Assembly (NCBI GenBank): GCA_021780095.1
Contig: JAJXZK010000048.1
Location: 4,531 to 68,530, forward strand
Direction: 5' to 3'
Source of the DNA: Acidobacteriota bacterium
GTDB taxonomy: Bacteria; Acidobacteriota; Terriglobia; Terriglobales; Acidobacteriaceae
DNA: 64,000 bases
Below the pieces are notes generated by a model that did no database searches, was not told the DNA's origin, and saw only the letters and a list, made by a program, of their open reading frames with translations. The position numbers and the translations under genes are program-made. This document shows, piece by piece, positions 43,699 to 53,114 of this stretch. How positions within the stretch are numbered: position 1 is the stretch's first letter; every line of letters starts with the position of its first letter.

Positions 43699-44511
43699 TC
43701 AAGGCAGTCGAGTCGGCGAAAAATAGGCCATCGATTTGTGCCTCATCAGGTCTTCGTGGGTGATGTGCTCACCGGTCCGAAAGACTGTGGCCAACAGCAG
43801 GCTGATATCGGATAAAACCGTCGCTCGTTCCATGTATTCGCTATCCAGCCTGATTTTATGTGGAACGATGTACTGCTGGTAGAAGCTCTCGATGCGCTCC
43901 GCCGGTACCTCAGATAAGATGCGCGCCTCGAAACGGAATGCGAGCGTCGCCGCCCCGGTGACTCCGGGACGACACGCCATGGCAGCGGGATCATGGTTCG
44001 GCAATTTTGGTCGTGGACCGACCAGGCTCATATCCCCTCGCAGCACGTTGTAGAGCTGAGGAAGTTCGTCCAACTTGAAGCGTCGCAGAACACGCCCAAC
44101 AAGGGTGACTCTGGGATCGCCTTTCGCCGTATGCCCGGGACCAATAGCTTCAGAATTCTGCACCATCGTACGAAATTTGTAGATTGTGAATAACTTGCGA
44201 TTCTGACCCACACGCTGTTGACGAAAAATCACCGGTCCTGGGGACGTCAGGCGAACGGCAATCGCAATTACTCCCAGAGCCGGAGCAACAAGAATCAGCC
44301 CCGGGATGATGCACAGCAAGTCAAAACACCGCTTCCAAGTCGAGGCGCACCAGGAACTAAGCCTGGAAGAGTGTATCTGCTGCTGCAAGGGCATATCGGT
44401 TCCCGACGCTCGACCTTGTGAAACCAGCCATGGGATTCGTCCTTGCGCAATCCCTGAGGGCGCGGCAGCAATATATTTTGACGTAGAGGGAAGATAGGGT
44501 TCGCTACTCAC
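43699..44511 (-). CDS. priming sugar transferase of exopolysaccharide synthesis (bacterial sugar transferase family)
   Basis: 270 residues from GTG 44511 (GGAG nine to ten bases upstream). A single membrane segment, C-F-D-L-L-C-I-I-P-G-L-I-L-V-A-P-A-L-G, is followed by the conserved domain: P-G-P-V-I-F-R-Q-Q-R-V-G, I-Y-K-F-R-T-M, then K-L-D-E-L-P-Q-L-Y-N-V-L-R-G and S-L-V-G-P-R-P. It transfers a sugar phosphate from a nucleotide sugar to undecaprenyl phosphate. The N-terminal four-helix and CoA-binding-like regions of WbaP/WcaJ proteins are lacking, as in the short PglC-like form. It starts the repeat unit for the Wzx/Wzy-type locus here. Confidence 0.87.
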   Translation of the reverse strand: MSSEPYLPSTSKYIAAAPSGIAQGRIPWLVSQGRASGTDMPLQQQIHSSRLSSWCASTWKRCFDLLCIIPGLILVAPALGVIAIAVRLTSPGPVIFRQQRVGQNRKLFTIYKFRTMVQNSEAIGPGHTAKGDPRVTLVGRVLRRFKLDELPQLYNVLRGDMSLVGPRPKLPNHDPAAMACRPGVTGAATLAFRFEARILSEVPAERIESFYQQYIVPHKIRLDSEYMERATVLSDISLLLATVFRTGEHITHEDLMRHKSMAYFSPTRLP

Positions 44512-44912
44512 AGTCTGTGATCTCCGTATTCATCGAACAGACGTTCTTATAGGTTTAAGATTACTTGGAGTCTAGGTCGTTACATTATCAGATGGAAGCG
44601 CTCCATTTTTAATCAATCCAAGCCTATCTCATAACTGGCTGCGTACTGTTCGGTAGATGCAGCGGTAATCGGGGGCCCCAACTCATAGGTCGTCCGTATG
44701 GAACCAGGAACTACCGATCGAACGGGCACGGTTCCAGACGTACATCGAAGCGAATTATTGTTGCTTAAATTTACAACGTACATCGACGGCGATTCAAGGA
44801 CATTCGACGCCTAAGAGAAGATCTTATTCTTCATTTTATTAAAATGAAACATAACGCTATAAGACGTTGGTAATCGTCGCGATAGACGAAGCAAACATGA
44901 GCAATGCCAACA
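44512..44912. other. AT-rich intergenic region between the Wzz-like gene and the sugar transferase
   Basis: 401 bases without a gene. It separates two minus-strand genes of the same pathway, so the sugar transferase probably has its own promoter here. Visible structures are TTCATTTT-ATT-AAAATGAA (44830-44848), about 65 bases behind the Wzz-like stop, and ATGGA-AGCGC-TCCAT at 44592-44606, an operator-like palindrome. Neither can be assigned. Confidence 0.4.
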
Positions 44913-46199
44913 TCATGTATGATGCGCGCGGAATCGCAACATTTGGCGCAACCGATTTATTTTTTCGGCTTCCTCAGGATTTTCCATTCGGTGTTCATAG
45001 GCCGCTTGCAGAATTACCCAGAAAGTGGCAGTCATGACAGCCAGGATGAAGGCCAGCAGCGTCAGCAGCGTCCGCGGAGGCCAGGAGCGTCTCTCGGGAG
45101 CTAATGCCGGGTCAACCACTTGAATCATCTGACCCTGCTTGGCTTCGTCGACCTTGGCCATTTCGTATTGTCGGGTCATGAATTCAAACAGCGTTTCCTG
45201 GTAGCGCAAATCTCGCAGACGACGAAGATATTCCAGGCTGGCCGCCGGCACCTGAGAGGTTGGAGTCAGGACGTTCCCGTCCGTCGATACGGACTGGGGA
45301 TGGCCTTTCTCAAAGTCCGCAAGCTGCGTCCGCAAGCCGGCAATTTGAGATTGCAAGGTGATGACTTCAGGATTTTGTTCTGTGGCGGAGGTGCGAAGCG
45401 CGCCCAACTCCACCTCGCTGGCAGAGATTTGAGCTCGCAACTGCATGATGGTAGCGATGACGGCCTGAGCTTGCCCTTGCGGCTGGATGATCCCGGTTTT
45501 TCTCTCGGTCTCTTCCAGGGCAACTTCCGCGTCCGCCAACTTCTCTTTCACCTGCATAACCTGCTGCTCAAAAAACATTCTTCGCTGGGCGGCTGATGTC
45601 ACGGCCAGATGGGACATCAAATCGTGCAACTGATCGACGTATGCATTCGCCAACGCCGCTGCTCGTTTCGCGTCATGGTCCTCAACGGAGATGCTGATCA
45701 GAGAACTCTTTTCAGGCAGAATCTTTGTTTTCGACTTCAAGGTTTTGCGAGCATCGCTCAATCGCTTCGCTTTATAGACCTTCATCAGATCAAACCGTTG
45801 GATAATTCCATCCATGACATGCTCGCTTTGCAGCAGCCCTACGTATAGGTCGTCTGGATTCTTCAACCCCAGGGCGCTGGCCGCGCCACCGCCAGCCAGC
45901 GACGCAAGCCCACCCAACTGGCCTAGCATTGCCATCGCAGAACTTTCCTGCTGCTGGGGAGGCAACATGGTTGTTGTGGCCGTGTAGGTTACAGGCATAA
46001 TGAGAACCACAATTGCTGTCAGCACAGCGACCGAGAAGCTGAACCCAAGGATGAACCGCTTTCGCGCCGCCAGAACCAGCGCGAGATCCAGCAGGTTCAC
46101 GGAGTCTTCCGCATCGGATGCGACCCCCCGAAAAATTGTCGCGGAATCCGCTGGTTCCGCCCTGACAGGTTCCGCATTGGGGTCTGTTGAAATTGTCAT
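44913..46199 (-). CDS. Wzz/chain-length-determinant polysaccharide copolymerase
   Basis: 428 residues from ATG 46199, eleven bases after the export-protein stop; the frame is open to 46274 inside that gene. Membrane segment 1 (F-S-V-A-V-L-T-A-I-V-V-L-I-M-P) follows the typical short cytoplasmic start. A long coiled-coil periplasmic part has A-L-A-N-A-Y-V-D-Q-L and L-R-A-Q-I-S-A-S-E. Membrane segment 2, preceded by the proline-rich A-P-E-R-R-S-W-P-P-R, ends the protein. No Walker motifs are seen, so any tyrosine kinase partner is elsewhere. It sets chain length in exopolysaccharide polymerisation. Confidence 0.87.
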   Translation of the reverse strand: MTISTDPNAEPVRAEPADSATIFRGVASDAEDSVNLLDLALVLAARKRFILGFSFSVAVLTAIVVLIMPVTYTATTTMLPPQQQESSAMAMLGQLGGLASLAGGGAASALGLKNPDDLYVGLLQSEHVMDGIIQRFDLMKVYKAKRLSDARKTLKSKTKILPEKSSLISISVEDHDAKRAAALANAYVDQLHDLMSHLAVTSAAQRRMFFEQQVMQVKEKLADAEVALEETERKTGIIQPQGQAQAVIATIMQLRAQISASEVELGALRTSATEQNPEVITLQSQIAGLRTQLADFEKGHPQSVSTDGNVLTPTSQVPAASLEYLRRLRDLRYQETLFEFMTRQYEMAKVDEAKQGQMIQVVDPALAPERRSWPPRTLLTLLAFILAVMTATFWVILQAAYEHRMENPEEAEKINRLRQMLRFRAHHT

Positions 46200-46210
46200 G
46201 ATGGCGCGCC

Positions 46211-48844
46211 TTACAACCCCAACAGCGTCAGCGCCGCAATGCCCAGGCCGAACTGAGAGAATACTGACGTCCAATCGCTCAGTCCGCGCAGGAACGTGGT
46301 TTTGTTGACGTTGGCCGGGACCACGATTGTATCTCCTGGATACGCGATCTTGCCGCCGAACTCATCCGTAAACAACGTCCCCCCGGCGGTTTGCTTGCTG
46401 ATCACGGACCCATCGGCGCGGATCACAAACTCGTGGCGCTTATCGGCATTTCGTGTAGTCCCGCCCGCAACCTTCAAATAATCCTGAACGTGTTGTCCGT
46501 GCCGATATAAGAAGGAATTCTGATCGTAGACAGATCCCACTACATTCACCGTTGCAGGCACGACAGGCACGACAAACTGATCGCCGTCTTGTAGCGGCAG
46601 CTCCGGGACGGCGTCGACCCCGTGGCTATAGGGAGTCAGGTCTAGCACAATTCGTCCGCTCGCGCGCAACTTCCGCAACGTTGCTACCAGATCGCGCTGA
46701 CTCTGCAAACTCGTTCCCAACGCCGCGGTCCCTATGGGATTTATGATCGAGCCGCTTGCATTGGCGGCTGAAAGTTCAATATCTCGCTCGAGCGAATTGG
46801 CATACTCGTTCAGTCGCGCCTGCTGCAGGCGCTGGGCCGACTCCCGCGAAAATTCCGAACCGTAGAGATACGCTTTGGGCGTCAACCCGCCCGCGCGCGC
46901 CACCACATCTCGCAATGTTTCGCCAGGTTCGACGCTATAGATCCCCGCATGGACGATCTCGCCCTGGAGGCTGACATATTTCACCTGTTGCGCTTGCGGC
47001 ACCTGAATGTCCGCAGTTGAGAATACTGTCACAACATCGCCGGGCTTCAGTTCTAGATTCTGCGCCGAATCATGATCCAGGACAGCCTTTCCCAGGCTGA
47101 ACGGTATCAGGGAGGTGGCCAATGTATGTGGGTCAGTTCGCTCAATGACGGCATAGCTCCAATCGATGCTGGGGGCAGTCCGAAGAACTTCATTCTTAAT
47201 CGGAAACTGTCCCTGCGAAAATCGATCTCCAGGAGGAAAAAATCGAAGCTGTGGAGTCGAATCTGTCTTCTGGTTTTCGGCTTTGTTCTCCGGAGCGTTT
47301 ATATCAGTCTTATTGTTAGAGGCACCGCCAGTAGGCTGGGTGGCTGCCAAGGAAAGGCTGGACGCTTCAGTTGCATTTGCTTCCGAAGTTTTTTCCGCCG
47401 GGTTTGGCAAGCTGGCATTATATGGAGAAAGCAGCGGCGTATATTCCGGAGCGGGCAGCCCGAGCGCGATTCTCCGGTGCCAATAGCCGCGCGTTTGCAG
47501 TGCATCCTTGTCTGGGATCAGATCTAGAATTCGCATTCCAGGTGTCCAGCGGTATCGTCCTGGATTGGCGACATTACCTCGCAGCGTCACTGTCCTGTCA
47601 AACTGCAGCAACATTGCCGGAATCCGGAGAATGTCACCTTCGCGGAGCGGGGTGCCCATGCCGGCTCCATCCAGCGCAAGCTGAACCGTCTGTCGCGTTC
47701 CGCCGCGGGTGGTCCGGTCCAACTCAGCCTCTTGCTTGGCCGCCATGGTGCTCAGGCCGCCGGCTAATGCGATGGCTTGCCCAGCCGTCTCCGTTCCTTT
47801 CAGTTCGTAGATCGCGGGCACATGGACGCTGCCGGCAATCGCTACCTCCGGTCCCACAGGGGGAATATAGATGACATCCCCAGGCAACAGCGCTGCGTCA
47901 TGGGATTTATCGCCGTCAATCAAAAGATCGTAAAGATCGAACGTCGTCACAACCTTACCGTCGCGCCTCAATTCGATCCGCCGCATTGACCCTTGTTCGG
48001 AGGGGCCCCCAGAGGCAAATAGCGCGTTCACCAGAGTGCTGAGCGAGCTGAGAGTATAGCTGCCTGGCTGGCGAGCATTGCCGACGACGTAGATTTGGAT
48101 GGAACGCAACTGGCCCATGTTGACGCTCACGTCGAAGTTGCGAAACACCCGTCCAAGCTGGTTCTTCAGATAGTCGTTGAGCTGCTGAAAGTGCAGGCCT
48201 GCCACCTCAATATTCCCCACCTGCGGAATGTACACATCCCCGGCGCGATCCACGGTCGCGTGAACGTTGAAGTTGACTTGCCCCCATACCCGGATGAGCA
48301 GTTGATCGCCGGTGCCAACGACATAATCTGAGGTGACCGGCGTACGATCGATGGGCGTGAATGCTGCTCCATTGCTGGAAAACAGGTTCGCCCCAAAGAT
48401 CGGCAACACCGCTCCCACAGAGCCTGCCACCACCCGCTGAAACTCTGTCACTGGCTGGTTGCGCTGCATGCCAAAATATGGGTTGTACTGATTCGCTGGC
48501 GAGTTGCCAAACGGGACCTGATCAACGTAGGTCGGGACTCGTTGCGGGATTCCATTTCCTCGCATGGCCGAGGGTTGCTGCTGGACTCCGGCGCCGTACC
48601 CCCCTGAACCCATGCCGCCCGGAGCAAAACCGCCTTGTCCCATAGTCCCTGCTGTTGCGCCGTAGGGCTGCCCAGTTGAGTAGGGATTCAGTGATGTTCC
48701 GCTGCACTCCGGCGAAGACGCGCTCGCCGGGCTGGAACAGTCGGTGGTCTGTGGCGTCGAGCCTCCACCCTGAAACTGGGCGTTCGCCACCATCGAGCCG
48801 ATACACAAAAGCGCTGCAACCAGGGAGAGAATTCTGCGTAGCAT
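46211..48844 (-). CDS. Wza-type outer-membrane polysaccharide export protein with SLBB domains
   Basis: 877 residues from ATG 48844, which begins a good signal peptide (L-S-L-V-A-A-L-L-C-I-G-S-M-V-A-N-A-Q); the frame is open to 48961. A glycine/glutamine-rich stretch comes first. The Poly_export domain follows with Y-V-V-G-T-G-D-Q-L-L-I-R-V-W-G and V-D-R-A-G-D-V-Y-I-P-Q-V-G. Several SLBB-type repeats come next, marked by G-D-V-I-Y-I-P-P-V-G-P and R-G-N-V-A-N-P-G-R-Y. The end is hydrophobic (F-G-L-G-I-A-A-L-T-L-L-G-L). At more than twice the length of Wza it belongs to the large OPX group with extra SLBB copies. Confidence 0.88.
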   Translation of the reverse strand: MLRRILSLVAALLCIGSMVANAQFQGGGSTPQTTDCSSPASASSPECSGTSLNPYSTGQPYGATAGTMGQGGFAPGGMGSGGYGAGVQQQPSAMRGNGIPQRVPTYVDQVPFGNSPANQYNPYFGMQRNQPVTEFQRVVAGSVGAVLPIFGANLFSSNGAAFTPIDRTPVTSDYVVGTGDQLLIRVWGQVNFNVHATVDRAGDVYIPQVGNIEVAGLHFQQLNDYLKNQLGRVFRNFDVSVNMGQLRSIQIYVVGNARQPGSYTLSSLSTLVNALFASGGPSEQGSMRRIELRRDGKVVTTFDLYDLLIDGDKSHDAALLPGDVIYIPPVGPEVAIAGSVHVPAIYELKGTETAGQAIALAGGLSTMAAKQEAELDRTTRGGTRQTVQLALDGAGMGTPLREGDILRIPAMLLQFDRTVTLRGNVANPGRYRWTPGMRILDLIPDKDALQTRGYWHRRIALGLPAPEYTPLLSPYNASLPNPAEKTSEANATEASSLSLAATQPTGGASNNKTDINAPENKAENQKTDSTPQLRFFPPGDRFSQGQFPIKNEVLRTAPSIDWSYAVIERTDPHTLATSLIPFSLGKAVLDHDSAQNLELKPGDVVTVFSTADIQVPQAQQVKYVSLQGEIVHAGIYSVEPGETLRDVVARAGGLTPKAYLYGSEFSRESAQRLQQARLNEYANSLERDIELSAANASGSIINPIGTAALGTSLQSQRDLVATLRKLRASGRIVLDLTPYSHGVDAVPELPLQDGDQFVVPVVPATVNVVGSVYDQNSFLYRHGQHVQDYLKVAGGTTRNADKRHEFVIRADGSVISKQTAGGTLFTDEFGGKIAYPGDTIVVPANVNKTTFLRGLSDWTSVFSQFGLGIAALTLLGL

Positions 48845-49180
48845 CTGAGGTAACTCTAGTGTAAATGGTGGGCTAGCCCAAATCATTTGCATGGTTGTAA
48901 AAGCCCAAGTTTCCCCGGTCATGCGCCCCTTTGGAAGCAACGGCATGCGAGGCACTCTCAAGAGGGTTTGGAATACCTGTCAAACCCTCCCAATCTCTGC
49001 ACTTCGACGATACACGATCGGGTGTATTACGGTGCGATGTTGTCAGAAATCGTTGAAAAATCTATCCCATAAGCGGGCCGGTCAGGTCGACCGGGCGGAA
49101 CCCAAGACATCGGCGCCCCCAATGATCGGAGAACCGTCCGTCCCACCCGACAACGTTACAATCTCCCTAGGAGCCATGGC
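48845..49180. other. divergent control region of the exopolysaccharide locus
   Basis: 336 bases between the minus-strand export gene and the plus-strand GT2 gene, so both arms of the locus start here. Open frames in it are shadows. I can place no -35/-10 pair with confidence; TAGGAG at 49168-49173 is the ribosome site of the GT2 gene. Confidence 0.4.
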
Positions 49181-50005
49181 ATGCAACAGGGTCCAAGCCA
49201 GCGTTTTGAAGGCGGACGGCGTACCCGAAGAGACTGCGTCAAGGAAACTTCCGTTTCTGTGATTACTGCGGTATACAACGGAGAGAAATACATCGCGGGC
49301 TGCCTAGAAAGCGTTTTGCAGCAGGATTATCCCGACATTGAACACATTGTGCTGGATGGCGGATCGACTGATCAGACGGTCGACATACTACGCCAGTATG
49401 ACGACAGAGTCGAGTATTGGGCGAGCGAACCTGACAATGGCGTTTATGATGCATGGAATAAGGGCCTAGCCGAAGCGCGAGGGAATTGGATATGCTTTCT
49501 CGGCGCGGATGATGAGTTTCTACCCGGCGCAATCAGCGCGTATATGAAAATGGCTCGCGACAATCCGCAAGCTGAGTATCTCAGCTCCCAAGTCGAATGG
49601 GTGCACGAATCTGGCTATTCACGCGTCATCGGAGAACCGTGGGACTGGAAGCGTTTTTCACGATTTATGTGTGTCGCCCACCCGGGAAGTATGCATCGCA
49701 GGAGCCTGTTTGATCGGCTGGGCTCTTATGATTGTACGTACCGACGAACGGCCGATTATGAGCTTCTGTTGCGTGCCAGAGGAGATTTGCAGGCCGCGTA
49801 CCTACCGATCTCAACGGTCATGATGAGGGCCGGCGGTGTAAGCGATTCGACCTCAGCCTTGTCAGAAGCCATGCGAGCTAAAGTACTGGCAGGTGGACGT
49901 GGGTCGTGGCTGGCAGCTGCGGAGCGGCTGGTAGCCACTATCAAATTTTATGCGGCCTTATCTAGCCGTAAAACCTTAGCAAAAATTCAAACAAAATGGA
50001 CTTAA
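49181..50005 (+). CDS. GT2-family glycosyltransferase (WcaA/WbbD-like)
   Basis: 274 residues; TAGGAG seven bases before ATG 49181. The GT-A nucleotide-binding start V-S-V-I-T-A-V-Y-N-G-E-K-Y follows a 25-residue lead. D-G-G-S-T-D-Q-T is the first acidic motif and F-L-G-A-D-D-E-F the D-x-D-like metal site. D-N-G-V-Y-D-A-W-N-K-G is the block typical of WcaA-like transferases acting on undecaprenyl-linked oligosaccharides. No membrane segment. It adds a sugar to the repeat unit in the cytoplasm. Confidence 0.87.
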   Translation: MQQGPSQRFEGGRRTRRDCVKETSVSVITAVYNGEKYIAGCLESVLQQDYPDIEHIVLDGGSTDQTVDILRQYDDRVEYWASEPDNGVYDAWNKGLAEARGNWICFLGADDEFLPGAISAYMKMARDNPQAEYLSSQVEWVHESGYSRVIGEPWDWKRFSRFMCVAHPGSMHRRSLFDRLGSYDCTYRRTADYELLLRARGDLQAAYLPISTVMMRAGGVSDSTSALSEAMRAKVLAGGRGSWLAAAERLVATIKFYAALSSRKTLAKIQTKWT

Positions 50006-50101
50006 TACTTCTTCGAAACGGCAGATCTGGCCAAAGCTTGATTGTCAGAATAACCAACGATATTCCATAGATAGATCGCTTCCAAATATCATCTGACTAC
50101 T

Positions 50102-51319
50102 ATGCGAAAGTACATCTTGTATTCGACTATTCTGTCGCTTTTTCTAGATACTGTAATCGCTCGTACGTCACTATTCGACATCAAAACATTCTATTTCATT
50201 CTTGTGCTAAATTTTCCCTTTATTTTGTTGACCTGGGACCTGAAGCTCCCGAGGTTCTATATGGCTATTATAGGCTACGTCTGGGTTACTGGCCTGCTTG
50301 AGGTAGTGTTTGGACCCGACCGAGTTCCATTGTATTTGAAGGAGGTCTTTGGAATTACAATCACTTCTTTCTATTTCTATCTATTTTTTAAATATCAGAA
50401 GCGGTCAACAACAGAAATATTTGATCTTTATGCGAGAGCATCAGCCTGGGTAAGCCTGGTCGGAATATTCCTATCTTTGATTGAGAGCTTGGTGGCACAT
50501 GCGTTTGTTCCGGTGAAAAGCATTCTTATTGAGCCGTCGGATTTTGCAATCGTGATGTTGCCAGCTTTCTACTACTATGCATCCATGGGAAAGGCTTGTG
50601 AGTATAGGTGGCGGATGTGGGTAATCCTTGCCTCAATTCTGTTGTCGGTTTCTTCTGTTGGCATGCTCGGTATTTTTCTCTCTGTCGCCCTATTGTTCGG
50701 CAGGAGGTCCTGGGGCCTATTTGTTTCAATACCGCTAGTTGGGGCTCTTTTCGTCGCTACCTACACGAGCAGTGAACATTTTCGCCTGCGGGTAAATGAC
50801 ACAGTGCAAAGCATATCCACTCTAGAGGTTCAGAATGCGAACGCAAGCACATACGCACTGGTTTCTAACGCTTATGTTGCAGCTCGTGCCTTACAGGAGA
50901 GGCCATTCTTCGGTTATGGGATTGGTGGGCATGTGGTGGCGCATTCGAAATATCTGGGCGATCTGCTGGGGCCTGTGGGGCTTACTGACGAGACCATTAT
51001 CAATCTCAATGATCGCGACGCAAATTCGTTGTTCCTGAGGACGATGTCGGAATGTGGCATAATCGGAATCATTTTGATCGCGTCTTTTATCGTTAAATTT
51101 TGGACATCCGGTAATTCCGTCCAGGCAAATGTAAGCACGGCAATTTTTATTTATTTTTGTATGATCCTTCTTCGCTCCGGTAAGTGGTTCGATCCAGAAA
51201 TATACTTTTTTGTTTGGATATATGTATTTACCTCCCACGACGCGGTCACTGTTGATGGCAAACGCGGTCACACTTGGGTTGCTGGCAGTATAAAAGTGCC
51301 ACAGATTACTGTGAATTAG
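50102..51319 (+). CDS. O-antigen/exopolysaccharide polymerase-like membrane protein (Wzy-like)
   Basis: 405 residues with about ten or more hydrophobic segments, starting I-L-Y-S-T-I-L-S-L-F-L. The loop after the mid-protein helices carries E-R-P-F-F-G-Y-G-I-G-G and later S-L-F-L-R-T-M-S-E-C-G-I-I-G, close to the pattern of O-antigen ligase/Wzy polymerases. The gene is visibly more AT-rich than its neighbours, as is common for Wzy genes. No clear Shine-Dalgarno sequence before ATG 50102. It would polymerise the repeat units in the periplasmic leaflet. No Wzx flippase is visible in the window. Confidence 0.8.
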   Translation: MRKYILYSTILSLFLDTVIARTSLFDIKTFYFILVLNFPFILLTWDLKLPRFYMAIIGYVWVTGLLEVVFGPDRVPLYLKEVFGITITSFYFYLFFKYQKRSTTEIFDLYARASAWVSLVGIFLSLIESLVAHAFVPVKSILIEPSDFAIVMLPAFYYYASMGKACEYRWRMWVILASILLSVSSVGMLGIFLSVALLFGRRSWGLFVSIPLVGALFVATYTSSEHFRLRVNDTVQSISTLEVQNANASTYALVSNAYVAARALQERPFFGYGIGGHVVAHSKYLGDLLGPVGLTDETIINLNDRDANSLFLRTMSECGIIGIILIASFIVKFWTSGNSVQANVSTAIFIYFCMILLRSGKWFDPEIYFFVWIYVFTSHDAVTVDGKRGHTWVAGSIKVPQITVN

Positions 51320-51329
51320 AGATCTAGTG

Positions 51330-51944
51330 ATGAAAGCAAATAATCATACGCTGCTTGAAACGTACGGAATCTATGGGGGAATTCTCACATTCATAGATTT
51401 ATTCTTGACAAAGCTTTCGTATCCTCAAGCGCGCCTGATGCGGAGGCCGGTTTATCTACGGGGGCGGAGGTGGATGCAGATTGGAAAAGGGTTTACGTGT
51501 GGGCCAGGTTTGAGGATGGATGCGTTTCCACAGTCCCTAACAAACGAGGCGCTGCTGCGAATTGGCTCCGATGTCCAGATGAATGACTATGTACATGTTG
51601 CGGCGGCGAAATCGGTGATTATAGGTGATCGCGTTTTAATTGCAAGCAAGGTGTTTATCAGTGACCATGACCATGGTTGCTACCGCCCCGGTTTATCACA
51701 GGACTCTCCACTTACCCCACCCTCTAAGCGCGCTCTCTACTGTTTGCCCGTAGTGATTGAGGACGATGTATGGATCGGCGAGTCTGCTGCGATATTACTC
51801 GGAGTTACGATAGGAAAGGGTTCTATCATCGGGGCGCACTCTACCATCACAAAAAATATTCCAGCATATTCCATCGCGGTTGGATCCCCTGCGAAAGTAG
51901 TGAAGCGATACAACTTTGAAACCAAAATGTGGGATAGGGTGTGA
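51330..51944 (+). CDS. left-handed beta-helix acyltransferase (WcaF/maltose O-acetyltransferase type)
   Basis: 204 residues from ATG 51330; a GTG one codon earlier is also possible. Hexapeptide repeats run through the second half (I-G-D-R-V-L-I-A, I-G-E-S-A-A-I-L-L-G-V, I-G-K-G-S-I-I-G-A). The active-site loop has I-S-D-H-D-H-G with the catalytic histidine. The ending S-I-A-V-G-S-P-A-K-V-V-K-R is the usual family close. It would acetylate the exopolysaccharide or its precursor. Its stop overlaps the next gene's GTG start (GTGTGA). Confidence 0.87.
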   Translation: MKANNHTLLETYGIYGGILTFIDLFLTKLSYPQARLMRRPVYLRGRRWMQIGKGFTCGPGLRMDAFPQSLTNEALLRIGSDVQMNDYVHVAAAKSVIIGDRVLIASKVFISDHDHGCYRPGLSQDSPLTPPSKRALYCLPVVIEDDVWIGESAAILLGVTIGKGSIIGAHSTITKNIPAYSIAVGSPAKVVKRYNFETKMWDRV

Positions 51945-53047
51945 AGCCTAAGATCGTCCTTTCCGCTGTCAACCTATTCCAGGCTGGTCCGTTGTCCGTG
52001 TATCAGGATGCTCTTGCCGAGTTGGCGGGAACCTTCGCGGACCAGTACAACATTGTGGCCCTTGTGCATCGCAAGGATCTTTTTTCTGTTCCCGGCGTTG
52101 AATTTATCGAGTTTCCGAAGATCCGCGCGTCCTGGATCAGGCGCGTCAAGTTCGAGTACTACGATCTTTTTAAAATCAGTCAAACCCTGGATGCATATTT
52201 GTGGTTGTCGCTCCATGATATGACTCCTCGAGTTCGGGCGAAGATACAGGCTGTGTATTGTCATAATCCAGCTCCGTTTTCGCAGGTAAAACTGCGCGAT
52301 GTATTTTACGACTGGAGATACTCTGCGTTCGCGCTGTTCTATCGACATCTGTATAGGCTCAATATTCACCGTAACAACTTTGTAATTGTGCAACAGGCAT
52401 GGATGCGCGACCGTTTTCAAGAAATGTATAGCGTGAAGAATGTCATCGTCGCTCACCCGAAGACGGACGCCCCCTTGGCGCATTGCGCGAGGGCTCATGG
52501 GGAAAACTCTTTATCGAAGGAGAAATTCCAATTCTTTTACCCCGCATTTCCGCGAGTGTTCAAAAATATTGAACTTTTGCTGCAAGCCGCTGAAATTCTC
52601 AAACACGACGAGATTGAAATCTGGCTGACCTTTTCCGGAGAAACAGGCCGCTATGCCAGGAATCTGGCCAGGAAATGTCGCGATCTGCCCAATGTCAAAC
52701 TTCTTGGGCGTCTGACGCGGGAGCAGGTATTTGCACGCTACGATGCCGCCGATTGTCTCGTATTTCCATCCCGATTGGAGACCTGGGGGCTTCCGCTTTC
52801 GGAGTTCAAGCGAACCGGCAAGCCCATGCTGGCAGCGGACCTGCCCTATGCCCGCGAGACAGTTGGAACGTACAAGAGTGTTCATTTCTTCGATCCAGAA
52901 AACCCGGAAGAGCTAGCATCCTTAATGAGAAGGATGTCGCTCGGCGACCTGAAGCCCACGCCCGCAACGGCAGTTGCCATAGCCTCGCCGTTTGCTAAAG
53001 GCTGGCGTGAGCTGTTCGATATTTTGCTCCACGCCGAATGTTCCTAG
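51941..53047 (+). CDS. GT4-type (glycosyltransferase family 1) glycosyltransferase
   Basis: 368 residues from GTG 51941, overlapping the acetyltransferase stop by four bases. GT-B fold: F-Q-A-G-P-L-S-V-Y-Q-D-A-L in the N-domain, R-V-F-K-N-I-E-L-L-L-Q-A in the C-domain start, and the donor-site acidic motif F-P-S-R-L-E-T-W-G-L-P-L-S-E near residue 275, a form of E-x-7-E. The last part is short and lacks the C-terminal crossing helix of some members. It adds a sugar during repeat-unit assembly. Confidence 0.84.
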   Translation: MKPKIVLSAVNLFQAGPLSVYQDALAELAGTFADQYNIVALVHRKDLFSVPGVEFIEFPKIRASWIRRVKFEYYDLFKISQTLDAYLWLSLHDMTPRVRAKIQAVYCHNPAPFSQVKLRDVFYDWRYSAFALFYRHLYRLNIHRNNFVIVQQAWMRDRFQEMYSVKNVIVAHPKTDAPLAHCARAHGENSLSKEKFQFFYPAFPRVFKNIELLLQAAEILKHDEIEIWLTFSGETGRYARNLARKCRDLPNVKLLGRLTREQVFARYDAADCLVFPSRLETWGLPLSEFKRTGKPMLAADLPYARETVGTYKSVHFFDPENPEELASLMRRMSLGDLKPTPATAVAIASPFAKGWRELFDILLHAECS

Positions 53048-53114
53048 GGAGTCAGGTTGTCAGCGGATTGCTCGGTAATCTCGTTGGCACAGATATACTT
53101 GGGTTTGAATTCAA

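Noticed and set aside
44592..44606. ATGGA-AGCGC-TCCAT as a second LacI-type operator
   Set aside because: Single copy, not linked to a recognised promoter and unlike the GTTAAA box; kept only as a note in the intergenic entry.
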